Notes: a model not told the origin generated them from the letters alone. DNA of 28,515 nt from an uncultured Campylobacter sp. (GCF_938015785.1 NZ_CALLWC010000019.1:1-28515); one strand, 5' to 3'. Counted from the first letter of the stretch, positions 1 through 7,183 are shown. Translations and numbers: made by a program.

Positions 1-1
1 T

Positions 2-256
2 ATTTTACAGCGATTTGAAATGATTATGGGGCGAAAATATGATGGCGAAATGGAATTAAATTTATTGTGGCAAAAGCTGGGTGAGTCTGTGAAATTCTAT
101 TATGGCAACAACCGCGAGCCGGTATATGCGTGGCAAGCAAGATGGAGAATTATAGCTAGGGCTGAACTAATAAATTTGATCCTTGGCACGGGCGCTGGAA
201 GTGGATGCATGAATTATGGAGTAGGGGTTTTGGAGGTTGTAAAGCAAAAAGAATAA
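2..256 (+). CDS. cas6: Cas6 CRISPR RNA endoribonuclease, C-terminal part (cut by window edge)
   Basis: Cas6 cleaves the pre-crRNA within each repeat and leaves an 8-nt 5' handle. The frame is open from the left edge of the window, so only the last 84 residues are visible. The call rests on the C-terminal glycine-rich loop, GTGAGSGCMNYGVGVLEVV, which fits the Cas6 pattern (G-x-G-x(5)-G-x-G then a hydrophobic strand), preceded by a basic aromatic strand (YAWQARWRIIA). Being directly upstream of cas8b and the other cas genes supports it. The catalytic histidine region would lie outside the window. The stop codon falls inside one arm of the inverted repeat at 248-310. Base composition is clearly richer in G+C than in the following cas8b. 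Family assignment is fairly sure because of loop plus context; full-length integrity cannot be judged. Confidence 0.75.
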   Translation: MLQRFEMIMGRKYDGEMELNLLWQKLGESVKFYYGNNREPVYAWQARWRIIARAELINLILGTGAGSGCMNYGVGVLEVVKQKE

Positions 257-311
257 GGTCGCAACCTTTAAAACAATAATTTTAAATCCCAACGGGAAAC
301 CTTATTCTTTA
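246..311 (-). ncRNA. candidate crRNA-like RNA (degenerate repeat plus partial spacer; CreA/CreR-like)
   Basis: Read on the minus strand, 310-279 is a degenerate CRISPR repeat. It keeps AGAAT near its 5' end, the complete core TCCCGTTGGGA (plus positions 287-297, the same hairpin as the array repeat) and an 8-nt handle TTTAAAAT in place of ATTGAAAC. The next 16 bases (plus 278-263, TATTGTTTTAAAGGTT) act as the spacer: they match plus 354-369 except at guide position 6, and the first 10 match plus 407-416 perfectly. Both sites surround the promoter at 374-402. A -10-like TACAAT (323-318) would start the RNA at about 311, and the 3' end (ACCTTATTCTTT then TTGC) pairs with the 5' end and ends in a U-rich stretch. 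Seen: the repeat core and the matches. Known: Cascade does not pair base 6 of the guide, and creA genes lie between cas6 and cas8b in Haloarcula type I-B. Inferred: transcription and function. Confidence 0.6.
248..310. terminator. 12-bp inverted repeat enclosing the repeat-like element; possible bidirectional terminator
   Basis: AAAGAATAAGGT (248-259) and ACCTTATTCTTT (299-310) are perfect reverse complements separated by 39 bases that contain the degenerate repeat and its spacer-like stretch. On the minus strand the second arm is followed by TT and then GC, making a U-rich 3' end. On the plus strand it would follow the cas6 stop codon, which lies inside the left arm. It may terminate cas6 transcription, end the crRNA-like RNA, or clamp the RNA's two ends together. 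Confidence 0.5.
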
Positions 312-317
312 GTCTGT

Positions 318-323
318 ATTGTA
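318..323 (-). promoter_or_regulatory. possible -10 element for the minus-strand crRNA-like RNA
   Basis: On the minus strand the sequence TGTGCTACAAT gives a TACAAT hexamer, 7-8 bases before the first base of the degenerate repeat. No good -35 box is present, which is common for sigma-70 promoters in Campylobacter. Weak evidence on its own; it gains weight from its spacing to the repeat-like element. Confidence 0.35.
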
Positions 324-353
324 GCACAATTTTTATTAAAATAAAAGGAAACT

Positions 354-369
354 AACCTTTAAATCAATA
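354..369 (-). promoter_or_regulatory. predicted guide target 1 next to the promoter -35
   Basis: AACCTTTAAATCAATA here equals 263-278 (AACCTTTAAAACAATA) at 15 of 16 positions. In guide coordinates the mismatch is base 6. Matching stops abruptly after base 16. On the protospacer strand the adjoining 5' trinucleotide is TTA, the candidate PAM. The site ends 4 bases before the -35 hexamer at 374, so bound Cascade would block that promoter. Confidence 0.5.
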
Positions 370-373
370 TAAC

Positions 374-402
374 TTGAAATATATTTGGTTTTGTGATATA
401 AT
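374..402 (+). promoter_or_regulatory. strong sigma-70-type promoter upstream of the small ORF and cas8b
   Basis: TTGAAA (374-379), a 17-bp spacer and TATAAT (397-402) give a near-consensus sigma-70 promoter. Transcription would begin near 409, just upstream of AAGGAG (416-421) and the TTG-started ORF at 428, and could continue into the cas8b operon at 696. The two predicted guide targets lie on either side of this promoter. Confidence 0.65.
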
Positions 403-406
403 AAAG

Positions 407-416
407 TAAAACAATA
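407..416 (-). promoter_or_regulatory. predicted guide target 2 at the transcription start / 5' UTR
   Basis: TAAAACAATA is identical to 269-278, giving a 10-base perfect seed match to the start of the spacer-like stretch, including guide position 6. The neighbouring 5' trinucleotide on the protospacer strand is CCT. It touches the Shine-Dalgarno AAGGAG. Only one of the two sites need be functional; their candidate PAMs differ (TTA and CCT). Confidence 0.4.
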
Positions 417-427
417 AGGAGTTATAT

Positions 428-565
428 TTGAAAACTAAAAAAGTTCTTAATCGCATGGGAAAATACATATTGTGCATTTTGTGTATATTTTTTAGCCCTA
501 TCGTAGATGTTAAAATATTTGACATAAATTTGGGGCAGATAGAGTTCAGTATTTATTGCAATTAG
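428..565 (+). CDS. 45-aa putative membrane peptide (candidate CreT-like toxin or leader peptide)
   Basis: A TTG start lies 6 bases after a strong Shine-Dalgarno (AAGGAG, 416-421), itself about 14 bases downstream of the -10 box at 397-402. The predicted peptide has a lysine/arginine-rich N-terminus (MKTKKVLNRMGK), a hydrophobic segment at residues 13-25 (YILCILCIFFSPI), then a polar tail. An internal ATG (455) is an alternative start. Short one-helix peptides of this kind resemble membrane-acting toxins, and the position between cas6 and cas8b next to a crRNA-like element suggests a CRISPR-repressed toxin. I know of no homologue; the toxin role is inference. It could instead be a chance ORF in the 5' leader of the cas8b operon. 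Confidence 0.45.
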   Translation: MKTKKVLNRMGKYILCILCIFFSPIVDVKIFDINLGQIEFSIYCN

Positions 566-695
566 TTTTGAATCACAATAAAATATGCCTCTTAATGCCT
601 TAATCTTATTCTGATTTCAAATCTAGAATAATTTTAGAAATATTTAAGTAAAATGGTCGTAAAATTAATTAAAATACTTAAGGTAAAAATAAAAT

Positions 696-2090
696 ATGGG
701 ATTAGCTCATAAACTCTATAAAATTGGCAACCTGTTAAGTGACGACTATGTTAAGGCTATGATTAAAAGTTCTAATTTTAAGGATAGTGACCATATAACT
801 TTGGTTATTGATTTTAAAATTGAGAACGGGAAGCTTCTTAGTACTCCAAAACTATCACGAACTTCATTAGACACCATAAAAACATTTTTTACAAAAAAGA
901 TAGGTGGAACTAGTAATTCATATTATTTATACCCAAACTACGAGTATCAAAACGAAAAAGATTTATATAAAAAATTCCAAGCTATTTCGCATACCTTACA
1001 AAATTCCATTTTAATCTATTCAAATCCACAAAATCATAGTTTAGCAAAGATTGTTTTTGATTATATAGATAACTACAAAAATGATGAGCTTGGATTGAAA
1101 GACTTTAAGCAAGGCGATTATTTTCTGATTTTACTTATAAATGGCAAAAGTTTTTATGAGCTCATGCCGGAAGTTTTGCAAAATTATCTTAATGAATTTG
1201 TAAAGCCTCATATAGAGGACAAAAAAGGGAACGCTTTTTTAAAGGAACAGATAGATATTGTTACCCAAGAAAAAGAACCTTGCGGGTATGATCCGAATGT
1301 CAAGTTTTTTACTATGGATAATTATGATGACAAATTTAAAGAGCAATCCATAAACCGTCTTCCTATGTCAAAAAATACGGCAAAATCGGTCAAAAAAGGC
1401 TGGATGTATGCGATAAACAATCTTAAATTTTATTACAAAGGATTAGAATATATAATAATTCCGTCTATGGTAAATTTTGACGAAGATATTTTTAAGGAAA
1501 TGATAAATTTTCTTGAGAAATCAAATACTTTAAGTGATGAAGCTGCTAGGGAAGAGAGCTTTATTAGAAAATTGAATAAGCAAATAGAAAATTTCAAATA
1601 TATTAATAGTTTTACGCTCGATATATTCTTTACGGAGGTGAATGTTACCAATTTATCTGTTAAAATATTTGCTACTCTTGAAGATGTTTTGCCAAGCAGG
1701 ATAAGAAAGGTAGCAAATTTGATGCAAGAAGAACATATTACGGATGCTATGAAACGATTTCAAGGCGAGGATGATGATATTAGATTTGTATATTTAAAGG
1801 ATTATTTTAGGATTACGGAACAGTTTGCTATATCTACAAATAGCATTGCAAATTTGAAAAATAAAATTTTACAAGAAAAAATATATTTAGCAAAATTGCT
1901 TTTAGGATATTTAAAAATAAGTTATCTCGAAGTTTTAAAGCGTTTTGAGCACTTTAGAGAGTTTGACGGTGAAAATAAAAGTAAATTAAAAGATGGCATA
2001 AAAGAGTGGATAATATATCCGAATGTTTTTGTAGAAAGCGAAAACAAGGTTTTAAAATTTTTAAAAGATATAAATGCAATAAGGATGTAG
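696..2090 (+). CDS. cas8b: Cas8b/Csh1-type large subunit of type I-B Cascade
   Basis: This would be the large subunit that recognises the PAM and positions the crRNA complex on target DNA. It is 464 residues, Lys/Asn/Phe-rich and low in GC. I assigned it mainly by position (first gene of a cas8b-cas7-cas5-cas3 block of type I-B) and by general resemblance to the divergent Csh1/TM1802 family, for example an N-terminal GNLLSDDYVKAMI-like helix; no catalytic motif is expected. No Cys-x-x-Cys zinc motif is visible. It is shorter than many Cas8b proteins, and its missing C-terminal part appears to be the separate small gene that starts one base after the stop. The ATG at 696 has an AAGGT-type ribosome site about 15 bases upstream, which is rather far. 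Confidence 0.75.
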   Translation: MGLAHKLYKIGNLLSDDYVKAMIKSSNFKDSDHITLVIDFKIENGKLLSTPKLSRTSLDTIKTFFTKKIGGTSNSYYLYPNYEYQNEKDLYKKFQAISHTLQNSILIYSNPQNHSLAKIVFDYIDNYKNDELGLKDFKQGDYFLILLINGKSFYELMPEVLQNYLNEFVKPHIEDKKGNAFLKEQIDIVTQEKEPCGYDPNVKFFTMDNYDDKFKEQSINRLPMSKNTAKSVKKGWMYAINNLKFYYKGLEYIIIPSMVNFDEDIFKEMINFLEKSNTLSDEAAREESFIRKLNKQIENFKYINSFTLDIFFTEVNVTNLSVKIFATLEDVLPSRIRKVANLMQEEHITDAMKRFQGEDDDIRFVYLKDYFRITEQFAISTNSIANLKNKILQEKIYLAKLLLGYLKISYLEVLKRFEHFREFDGENKSKLKDGIKEWIIYPNVFVESENKVLKFLKDINAIRM

Positions 2091-2091
2091 A

Positions 2092-2514
2092 ATGGAACTT
2101 TTTTCTGAATATTTTGAAAAATTATTGCTTAAGCAACCCGATTATTTTGAGAATGGCTTAATAAAAGGAGCTTATTTAATAGGCGCTTATTCAAAAGGTA
2201 TTATCGATAGTTCGTATAATCCTAACGGGAAAGTTGTAAAAAAGAATGAGACGTTTAAAAAATGGTTATCGACCAAAAGAATAACGGAATCAAATTTAAA
2301 AGCTATTTTTAATAAAGCAACCTATTTTGAGAAGCTATTTAGTCTAAATACTCCTAAGAACAATGATTTATCACAATTAGTTACCACTTATTTTATATAC
2401 CCAAAAAATATAAGAGTAGCTCAACAGGAGATTTCTTTTGCTTTCATTAAAGGGTTTAATGATTATGCAAAATTTAAAAAAGAAAATCAAAAACAAGGAG
2501 AAGACAATGAGTGA
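2092..2514 (+). CDS. cas11b: stand-alone Cas11b-like small subunit (equivalent of the Cas8b/Csh1 C-terminus)
   Basis: A helical protein of 140 residues. Two short stretches, IKGAYLIGAYSKGI (residues 24-37) and ISFAFIKGFNDYAKF (113-127), resemble the paired GxYLG helix motifs at the C-terminus of long Csh1/Cas8b proteins, the part that many type I-B loci also produce as Cas11b by internal initiation. Here it is a gene of its own: it starts one base after the cas8b stop with AAGGATG just upstream, and its own end overlaps cas7 by 8 bases, so it is translationally coupled on both sides. Its likely role is to line the belly of Cascade and stabilise the target and non-target strands. The identification is by pattern and position, not by an alignment. 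The alternative is an unrelated small cas-operon protein. Confidence 0.6.
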   Translation: MELFSEYFEKLLLKQPDYFENGLIKGAYLIGAYSKGIIDSSYNPNGKVVKKNETFKKWLSTKRITESNLKAIFNKATYFEKLFSLNTPKNNDLSQLVTTYFIYPKNIRVAQQEISFAFIKGFNDYAKFKKENQKQGEDNE

Positions 2515-3382
2515 GTTGGCAAAGCATAGTGAAATTTTATTTTTATGGGATGCAAAAATGACTAATCCTAACGGCGACATGCTAAACGATAATGCACCAA
2601 GATACGATGAAAGCGATAGAAGGGCCGTCGTTAGCGATGTTAGAGTAAAAAGAACGATTAGAGATGATCTGCAATATAGAAAAGGTAAAACCGTATTTGT
2701 AAATAACGCAGAGCAGGTACAATCGGCAGAAACCAGATTTGCTGAGTTGAAGAGTACTTTAAATGAAAAAGATGATAAAAAAGTTTTTTTAAGCTGCATT
2801 GACAATAGACTTTTTGGAGGAGTGGCACCCAAAAGCAATCTTCAAATTATAGGTACAGTGCAATTTTCTTGGGCTAAATCACTAAATGAAACAGAGACTA
2901 TTTTATCACAAGGAACCGGCGCTTTCGGTAAAGACAATAGCTTAAATAAGACATTTAGAACCGATAATTATATACCTTATGGGCTGTTTGCAATGTACGG
3001 TACTATAAATTCTCTAAGTGCCAATAAAACGAATGCGAGCGAAGAAGATGTTGCCGATATGCTTGATTCTATGTGGCAAGGCACCAAGTTGCTCAATACT
3101 AGGAGTAAAGTCGGACAAAAACCAAGAATGCTTATAAGGGTTATCTACAAAGATACTTATATGATAGGGCTACTTGATGAGCTTGTAAATATAGATAATG
3201 AGAACTCTCAACAGCTTCGTACTTTTAGCGAATGTGAATTAAATTTCTCAGCTCTTTTAAGATCGTTAAAAAATATGAGCCAAAAAATAGAAAAAGTAGT
3301 AGTTTTTTATGATGATTCGGCTAAAAAGTATCTGGACAATTTTAAAAATTTAAATATAAATTTAGAGGCCAAAGAACTGTAA
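2507..3382 (+). CDS. cas7: Cas7 (Csh2 family) Cascade backbone subunit
   Basis: Cas7 polymerises along the crRNA spacer and forms the Cascade backbone. The hallmark N-terminal segment WDAKMTNPNGDMLNDNAPR (residues 14-32), followed by a DVRVKRTIRD helix, is typical of the Csh2/Cst2-type Cas7. The length of 291 residues is normal. I chose ATG 2507 rather than the longer open frame from 2438: AAGGAG sits 6 bases before 2507 and the family motif then begins at the right distance from the N-terminus. It overlaps the preceding small-subunit gene by 8 bases and the cas5 start by one base (TAATG). Confidence 0.93.
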   Translation: MSELAKHSEILFLWDAKMTNPNGDMLNDNAPRYDESDRRAVVSDVRVKRTIRDDLQYRKGKTVFVNNAEQVQSAETRFAELKSTLNEKDDKKVFLSCIDNRLFGGVAPKSNLQIIGTVQFSWAKSLNETETILSQGTGAFGKDNSLNKTFRTDNYIPYGLFAMYGTINSLSANKTNASEEDVADMLDSMWQGTKLLNTRSKVGQKPRMLIRVIYKDTYMIGLLDELVNIDNENSQQLRTFSECELNFSALLRSLKNMSQKIEKVVVFYDDSAKKYLDNFKNLNINLEAKEL

Positions 3383-4122
3383 TGTTTGCATTTAAAATTT
3401 GGGGTAAATTTGCTTGTTTTAGAGATCCTTTGGGGATTAGTCAAAATATCACTTTACCCATCCCTCCAAAAACTACGGTTTGTGGTATGTTGGCAGCTGT
3501 ACTTGGCATAGATAACTATTTAAATGATGATAGATTTGACGACTTTAAATATAGCATAATCCCATGTGCTCCTATTTTGAAAAAGAGTTTTTCGCAAAAT
3601 TATATAAACGACTATACAAAATTTACAAAGTCTCATCTAAATAGTTTGCTTAAATTTGATATGCAAAAAATCTCGCTTGGTTTGCGTGACAATAAAGCTC
3701 CTCAAAAACCGATAAATAGAGAACTCTTGATTTATCCTAAGTATATAGTTTTTATTGATAGATTTAAGCTCGAAGACGAAGCGATTCATAATCTAAAAAA
3801 TAGAATTTGCAAATTTTCATTTTATCTTGGTAATAGCGAATTTGCAGGCAATTTTGAATTCATAGAAATAACAAAATATGAAGAGAAAAAATTTGATGAA
3901 ATTAATATAGATTCGTTCGTGCTTCAAGATGACGTAAAAAATATAGATTTTGAAGAAGGTATTTTATATTCTCCGATTAGTTTTGCGAGTGTTTTAACGC
4001 CAGAGAGGTCTCCTGCTTCGGGCGTAAATTTAATATTATCCAACAAGCAAATAAAAGCTAGAGATATTAAGATCCACGAGATAGTTTGCGTCGATGAAAT
4101 TTATCATTGTAGATTTGTATAA
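3382..4122 (+). CDS. cas5: Cas5 (type I-B) Cascade subunit capping the crRNA 5' handle
   Basis: Cas5 binds the 8-nt 5' handle of the crRNA and contacts Cas8 at the foot of Cascade. The N-terminal strand FAFKIWGKFACFRDP and the signature PIPPKTTVCGMLAAVLGI (residues 27-43) are those of the RAMP-fold Cas5 family (P-P-K-T-T-x-x-G-M-L). The 246 residues are normal. It starts in a TAATG overlap with cas7 and ends in another TAATG overlap with cas3, so translation of the three genes is coupled. No odd feature was seen. Confidence 0.93.
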   Translation: MFAFKIWGKFACFRDPLGISQNITLPIPPKTTVCGMLAAVLGIDNYLNDDRFDDFKYSIIPCAPILKKSFSQNYINDYTKFTKSHLNSLLKFDMQKISLGLRDNKAPQKPINRELLIYPKYIVFIDRFKLEDEAIHNLKNRICKFSFYLGNSEFAGNFEFIEITKYEEKKFDEINIDSFVLQDDVKNIDFEEGILYSPISFASVLTPERSPASGVNLILSNKQIKARDIKIHEIVCVDEIYHCRFV

Positions 4123-6383
4123 TGCAAATTTCAAATTCTTTTAACTCGCACCCTAAAAAATCCTACAATTTCCATGTAAAAAACATAAGCGATAGCTTTG
4201 ATGAAAGCGACCATAAAGAGACGGCATCCTTTCACGATATTGCCAAGATTGCACAGAGATTTCAAGATTATATAAATTTAGAAGTAGAAAATTTTCCCTC
4301 AAGAGAGGACTTCGAAAAAGCCCAACAAAAGCTAAAAACAACGCATACTCTAGAGAGTGCTTTTATATATTTTTTTATTAGAGTCGATAAAGATATAAAT
4401 TTTTTAGCTAATTTTTTTACTATTCTAAAACATCATTCCGATTTGCCCGATCTTAAATCTTTCTTTAGCGAACTAGGCAATATAAAAGCAAAAATAAAAG
4501 ATAAATTTAAAAAGATAGATGAAGTGATTTGTAGATCGAATTTAGAGGTAAAGCCCGATGTCAATGATTTTATTGACTATTTTTTAGATTTAGAGGCCGA
4601 GCTGGAAAAATATCAAATTTTAGATAACTACTTTATTTTTAAGAAGCGCTATTCGAGACTTATTTTGGCAGATAAATTTGAAGCTATTTTTTCTAAATCC
4701 TATAAAAATGTAGAAATTTTAAGTGAAGAAAAAATAGATCTTTATCTTAATAAGATAGAAGATATTATAACCTCAAAGCAAACTGGCAGTAAAAACAAAT
4801 ACAGAACAAAAGCGAAGGAACTTATTTTTCAAAATTTTAATCATAATACGCAAAAAGATAAGTTTTTGATTAAAGCGCCCACCGGCATAGGAAAAACGTT
4901 TTTGGCTCTAAATTTGGCATTGCAAATAGCTAAAATAAAAGGCGATAAAAGACGTGTTATAACAGCTATACCATTTACCTCTATCATAGATCAAACACAT
5001 AGCGAATATCAAAAGATAATATCCGATCAAAACGTACTAAAATACCATCACCTAACAAGTTATAAAAGTAGTAAAACAGATAAAGAAAAAGATAATGAAG
5101 ATGAGCAAGAGCAGTTTATGCAAAAAGTATTTTTGGCTGATATTTGGCATGAGAATTTTATCGTCACGACCTTTAATCAGCTATTTTACGTATTTTTCTC
5201 AAATCACAATAGAGATAATTTAAAACTAGAAACTTTGCGAGATAGTGTTATCATAATAGACGAGATACAAAATATCCCAAGAGTTTTATTGAAGCCGATT
5301 TCTGCCGCTTTTAATGAATATACAAAAAGATACAATATCCACTTTATACTTATGTCTGCGACTATGCCTCATATTGCATCAGAGCTTGAAAATTTTACCG
5401 AGCTTTCAAGCCCCGTTTTATACGAGCGAGATAGGGATAGATATGAGCTCGTTTATAAGCCAAATTTAAACGATTTTGACATCCTAAAAGATGAAATTTT
5501 ATCCCATAAAGATAAAAGTGTGCTTTGTGTCGTAAATACCATCTCAAAAGCTAAAAAGCTATATGAAGTCGTAAAAAACAAAAGCGAGAATAAAGATAGC
5601 GTCTATCTTTTGACTACGCACCAAATTCCACTTCACAGATTTGAGATTATTGACGAGATAAAAGTTAAATTAAGTAGTGGTAAAAAGATTATTTTGATTG
5701 CAACGCAGCTGATCGAGGCGGGAGTCGATCTTAGCTTTGATATAGGTTTTCGAGAGTTTGCCCCCTTTGGCTCTATTATTCAAGCTGCGGGTAGAGTAAA
5801 TCGTGAAGGCTTGTCAGATAGGCCTGCAAAAGTTATAGTTTTTGATTATTTAGAAGGTAAATCATTTCCATATCACGATACGGATCTGCAAGAGGATAAG
5901 ATAAAGGAAATTCTATCGCAAAATATAAAAGAAAGCGAAATTTATAATGTCTTAGAGAGCTATTTTGAAAGTACAAAAAATGAAACGACTAGCGTAGATT
6001 TATTGCAATACGCTAAAAACCTAGAATTTCAAACATTATTTAAAAAATTTAATGAAAATTTTATGCCAAAACAGGAGTGGAAGGTTTCACTTTTTGTAGA
6101 GCAGTATAGCGGGCATTTCGACAAGTTTTTAGATAATCGGGATAAATTGTTACAATCAAATGACGATAAATTTAAAATTATTGCAGAAATTAAAGATTCG
6201 GAAAAAGATTTGGGATTATATACTATATCCGTTGGTAAAAATTTACTAGAAGAACTTAAAAAAGATTATAAAACCACTTTAAAAGATTATTTTGGCAGAT
6301 ATATCTTACCGCCAGGCAATTTCTATAATAAATTTGATGGTTTCCTGCCTAAACTTACGATTGCCGAAGAGGTATTCGACTAA
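4122..6383 (+). CDS. cas3: Cas3 helicase-nuclease (HD plus DExD/H domains)
   Basis: Cas3 is recruited to Cascade R-loops, unwinds the DNA and degrades it. The N-terminal HD nuclease domain shows SFHDIAK with the HD pair at H38-D39, an upstream H18, THTLESA (H75) and KHHSD (H104-H105). Then comes a superfamily 2 helicase: Walker A APTGIGKT (252-259), Walker B variant IIIDEIQN (DEIQ 380-383), motif III MSATMP (411-416) and motif VI QAAGRVNRE (554-562). The 753 residues match a full HD-helicase fusion. Cas3 helicases commonly have DExH, so DEIQ is a mild variant. It overlaps cas5 and cas4 by one base each through TAATG junctions. Base composition changes to G+C-richer within the last codons and the start of cas4. 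Confidence 0.95.
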   Translation: MQISNSFNSHPKKSYNFHVKNISDSFDESDHKETASFHDIAKIAQRFQDYINLEVENFPSREDFEKAQQKLKTTHTLESAFIYFFIRVDKDINFLANFFTILKHHSDLPDLKSFFSELGNIKAKIKDKFKKIDEVICRSNLEVKPDVNDFIDYFLDLEAELEKYQILDNYFIFKKRYSRLILADKFEAIFSKSYKNVEILSEEKIDLYLNKIEDIITSKQTGSKNKYRTKAKELIFQNFNHNTQKDKFLIKAPTGIGKTFLALNLALQIAKIKGDKRRVITAIPFTSIIDQTHSEYQKIISDQNVLKYHHLTSYKSSKTDKEKDNEDEQEQFMQKVFLADIWHENFIVTTFNQLFYVFFSNHNRDNLKLETLRDSVIIIDEIQNIPRVLLKPISAAFNEYTKRYNIHFILMSATMPHIASELENFTELSSPVLYERDRDRYELVYKPNLNDFDILKDEILSHKDKSVLCVVNTISKAKKLYEVVKNKSENKDSVYLLTTHQIPLHRFEIIDEIKVKLSSGKKIILIATQLIEAGVDLSFDIGFREFAPFGSIIQAAGRVNREGLSDRPAKVIVFDYLEGKSFPYHDTDLQEDKIKEILSQNIKESEIYNVLESYFESTKNETTSVDLLQYAKNLEFQTLFKKFNENFMPKQEWKVSLFVEQYSGHFDKFLDNRDKLLQSNDDKFKIIAEIKDSEKDLGLYTISVGKNLLEELKKDYKTTLKDYFGRYILPPGNFYNKFDGFLPKLTIAEEVFD

Positions 6384-6880
6384 TGTTTTGCAAGGACCAA
6401 ATCACCGGCACGCTTGTGAATTATTACATCACCTGCAAGCGCGAGGCGTGGCTTTACGCACACAATATTCACGCCAATCAGGAAGATGAAAACATGCTGA
6501 TGGGCAAGGCGCTAGCGGATATCAAAGAGAACGGTTTGCAGGAATTCGCATTTTCAAATTTGAAATTTGATAAGCTTTCCAAGCAGCGCGGACATTATCT
6601 CATCACCGAATATAAAAAGAGCCTAAAAAATCCAGAAGCAGGCAAAATGCAGCTACTTTTTTACATCTATCTTTTAAAAATAGGCTTAAATTTAAAAGAG
6701 GTGAAAGGCAAATTAATTAGCGGCAAAACCGTCATAGCGATTGAGGATAGCGCCGAAAATTTCACTAAAATCGAAATGGTTTTGGGCGGCATTGCCGCCC
6801 TTGTAAATGAGCCAAAGCCGCCTAAATTTAGCCCGCAAAAGATTTGCGAGAGTTGCGCTTATCGTGATTATTGCATTTAG
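6383..6880 (+). CDS. cas4: Cas4 RecB-like nuclease of the adaptation module
   Basis: Cas4 trims prespacers and selects PAM-containing ends for Cas1-Cas2. Four cysteines sit as expected for the iron-sulphur cluster: C18 (ITCKREAWLY) and C155, C158, C164 in the C-terminal ICESCAYRDYC. The RecB core shows D63, E76 and K78 (ITEYKKS) and the Q-x-x-x-Y helix (Q90, MQLLFYIYLL). The 165 residues are normal for the short type I-B Cas4. The histidine usually found in the first RecB motif is not evident (MGKALADI at this place). The start overlaps the cas3 stop by one base. GC content is clearly higher than in cas8b-cas3. Confidence 0.92.
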   Translation: MFCKDQITGTLVNYYITCKREAWLYAHNIHANQEDENMLMGKALADIKENGLQEFAFSNLKFDKLSKQRGHYLITEYKKSLKNPEAGKMQLLFYIYLLKIGLNLKEVKGKLISGKTVIAIEDSAENFTKIEMVLGGIAALVNEPKPPKFSPQKICESCAYRDYCI

Positions 6881-6888
6881 GAGATAGA

Positions 6889-7167
6889 ATGTACGCTATT
6901 TTATTTTACGATATTTCAAGCAGCGACGAAAAGGAGAAAAATAACGCTGCGCGCGTCCGAAAGGCGGTCGAGAAATTTCTGCCTCGCGTGCAATTCAGCG
7001 TTTTCGAAGGCGAAATCAGAGCGAGCGATCTTAAAAAATTAATGGCGATTTTGCAAAAAGAATGCGCTAGCAAGCTTGATTCAGTAGTAATTTATACTTT
7101 TAATTCGCTCAAATATTCACAGCGCCTAGTCATCGGACGCGATAAAAACGAAGCGATTTTCAGCTAA
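6889..7167 (+). CDS. cas2: Cas2 adaptation protein
   Basis: Cas2 is the dimeric core of the Cas1-Cas2 integrase. The N-terminus MYAILFYDIS has the conserved aspartate at residue 8 at the end of the first beta-strand, followed by a helix with RVRKAVEKFLPRVQFSVFEGEI, which is the standard ferredoxin-like Cas2 pattern. The length is 92 residues. I use ATG 6889, preceded by AGGAG (6879-6883) at 5 bases; an earlier in-frame TTG at 6871 would add six residues of no family resemblance. Here cas2 lies before cas1, the reverse of the common cas4-cas1-cas2 order of type I-B loci. Confidence 0.93.
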   Translation: MYAILFYDISSSDEKEKNNAARVRKAVEKFLPRVQFSVFEGEIRASDLKKLMAILQKECASKLDSVVIYTFNSLKYSQRLVIGRDKNEAIFS

Positions 7168-7183
7168 AATTTAAGGATAAAGT

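Noticed and set aside
624..654. TAGAAT (624-629) or TAAAAT (649-654) as a separate cas8b promoter
   Set aside because: No -35-like partner, and such hexamers are expected by chance in this AT-rich interval; left uncalled.
2377..2838. 153-residue minus-strand open frame opposite cas11b/cas7
   Set aside because: Antisense to two well-supported coupled genes; composition is that of a reverse shadow.
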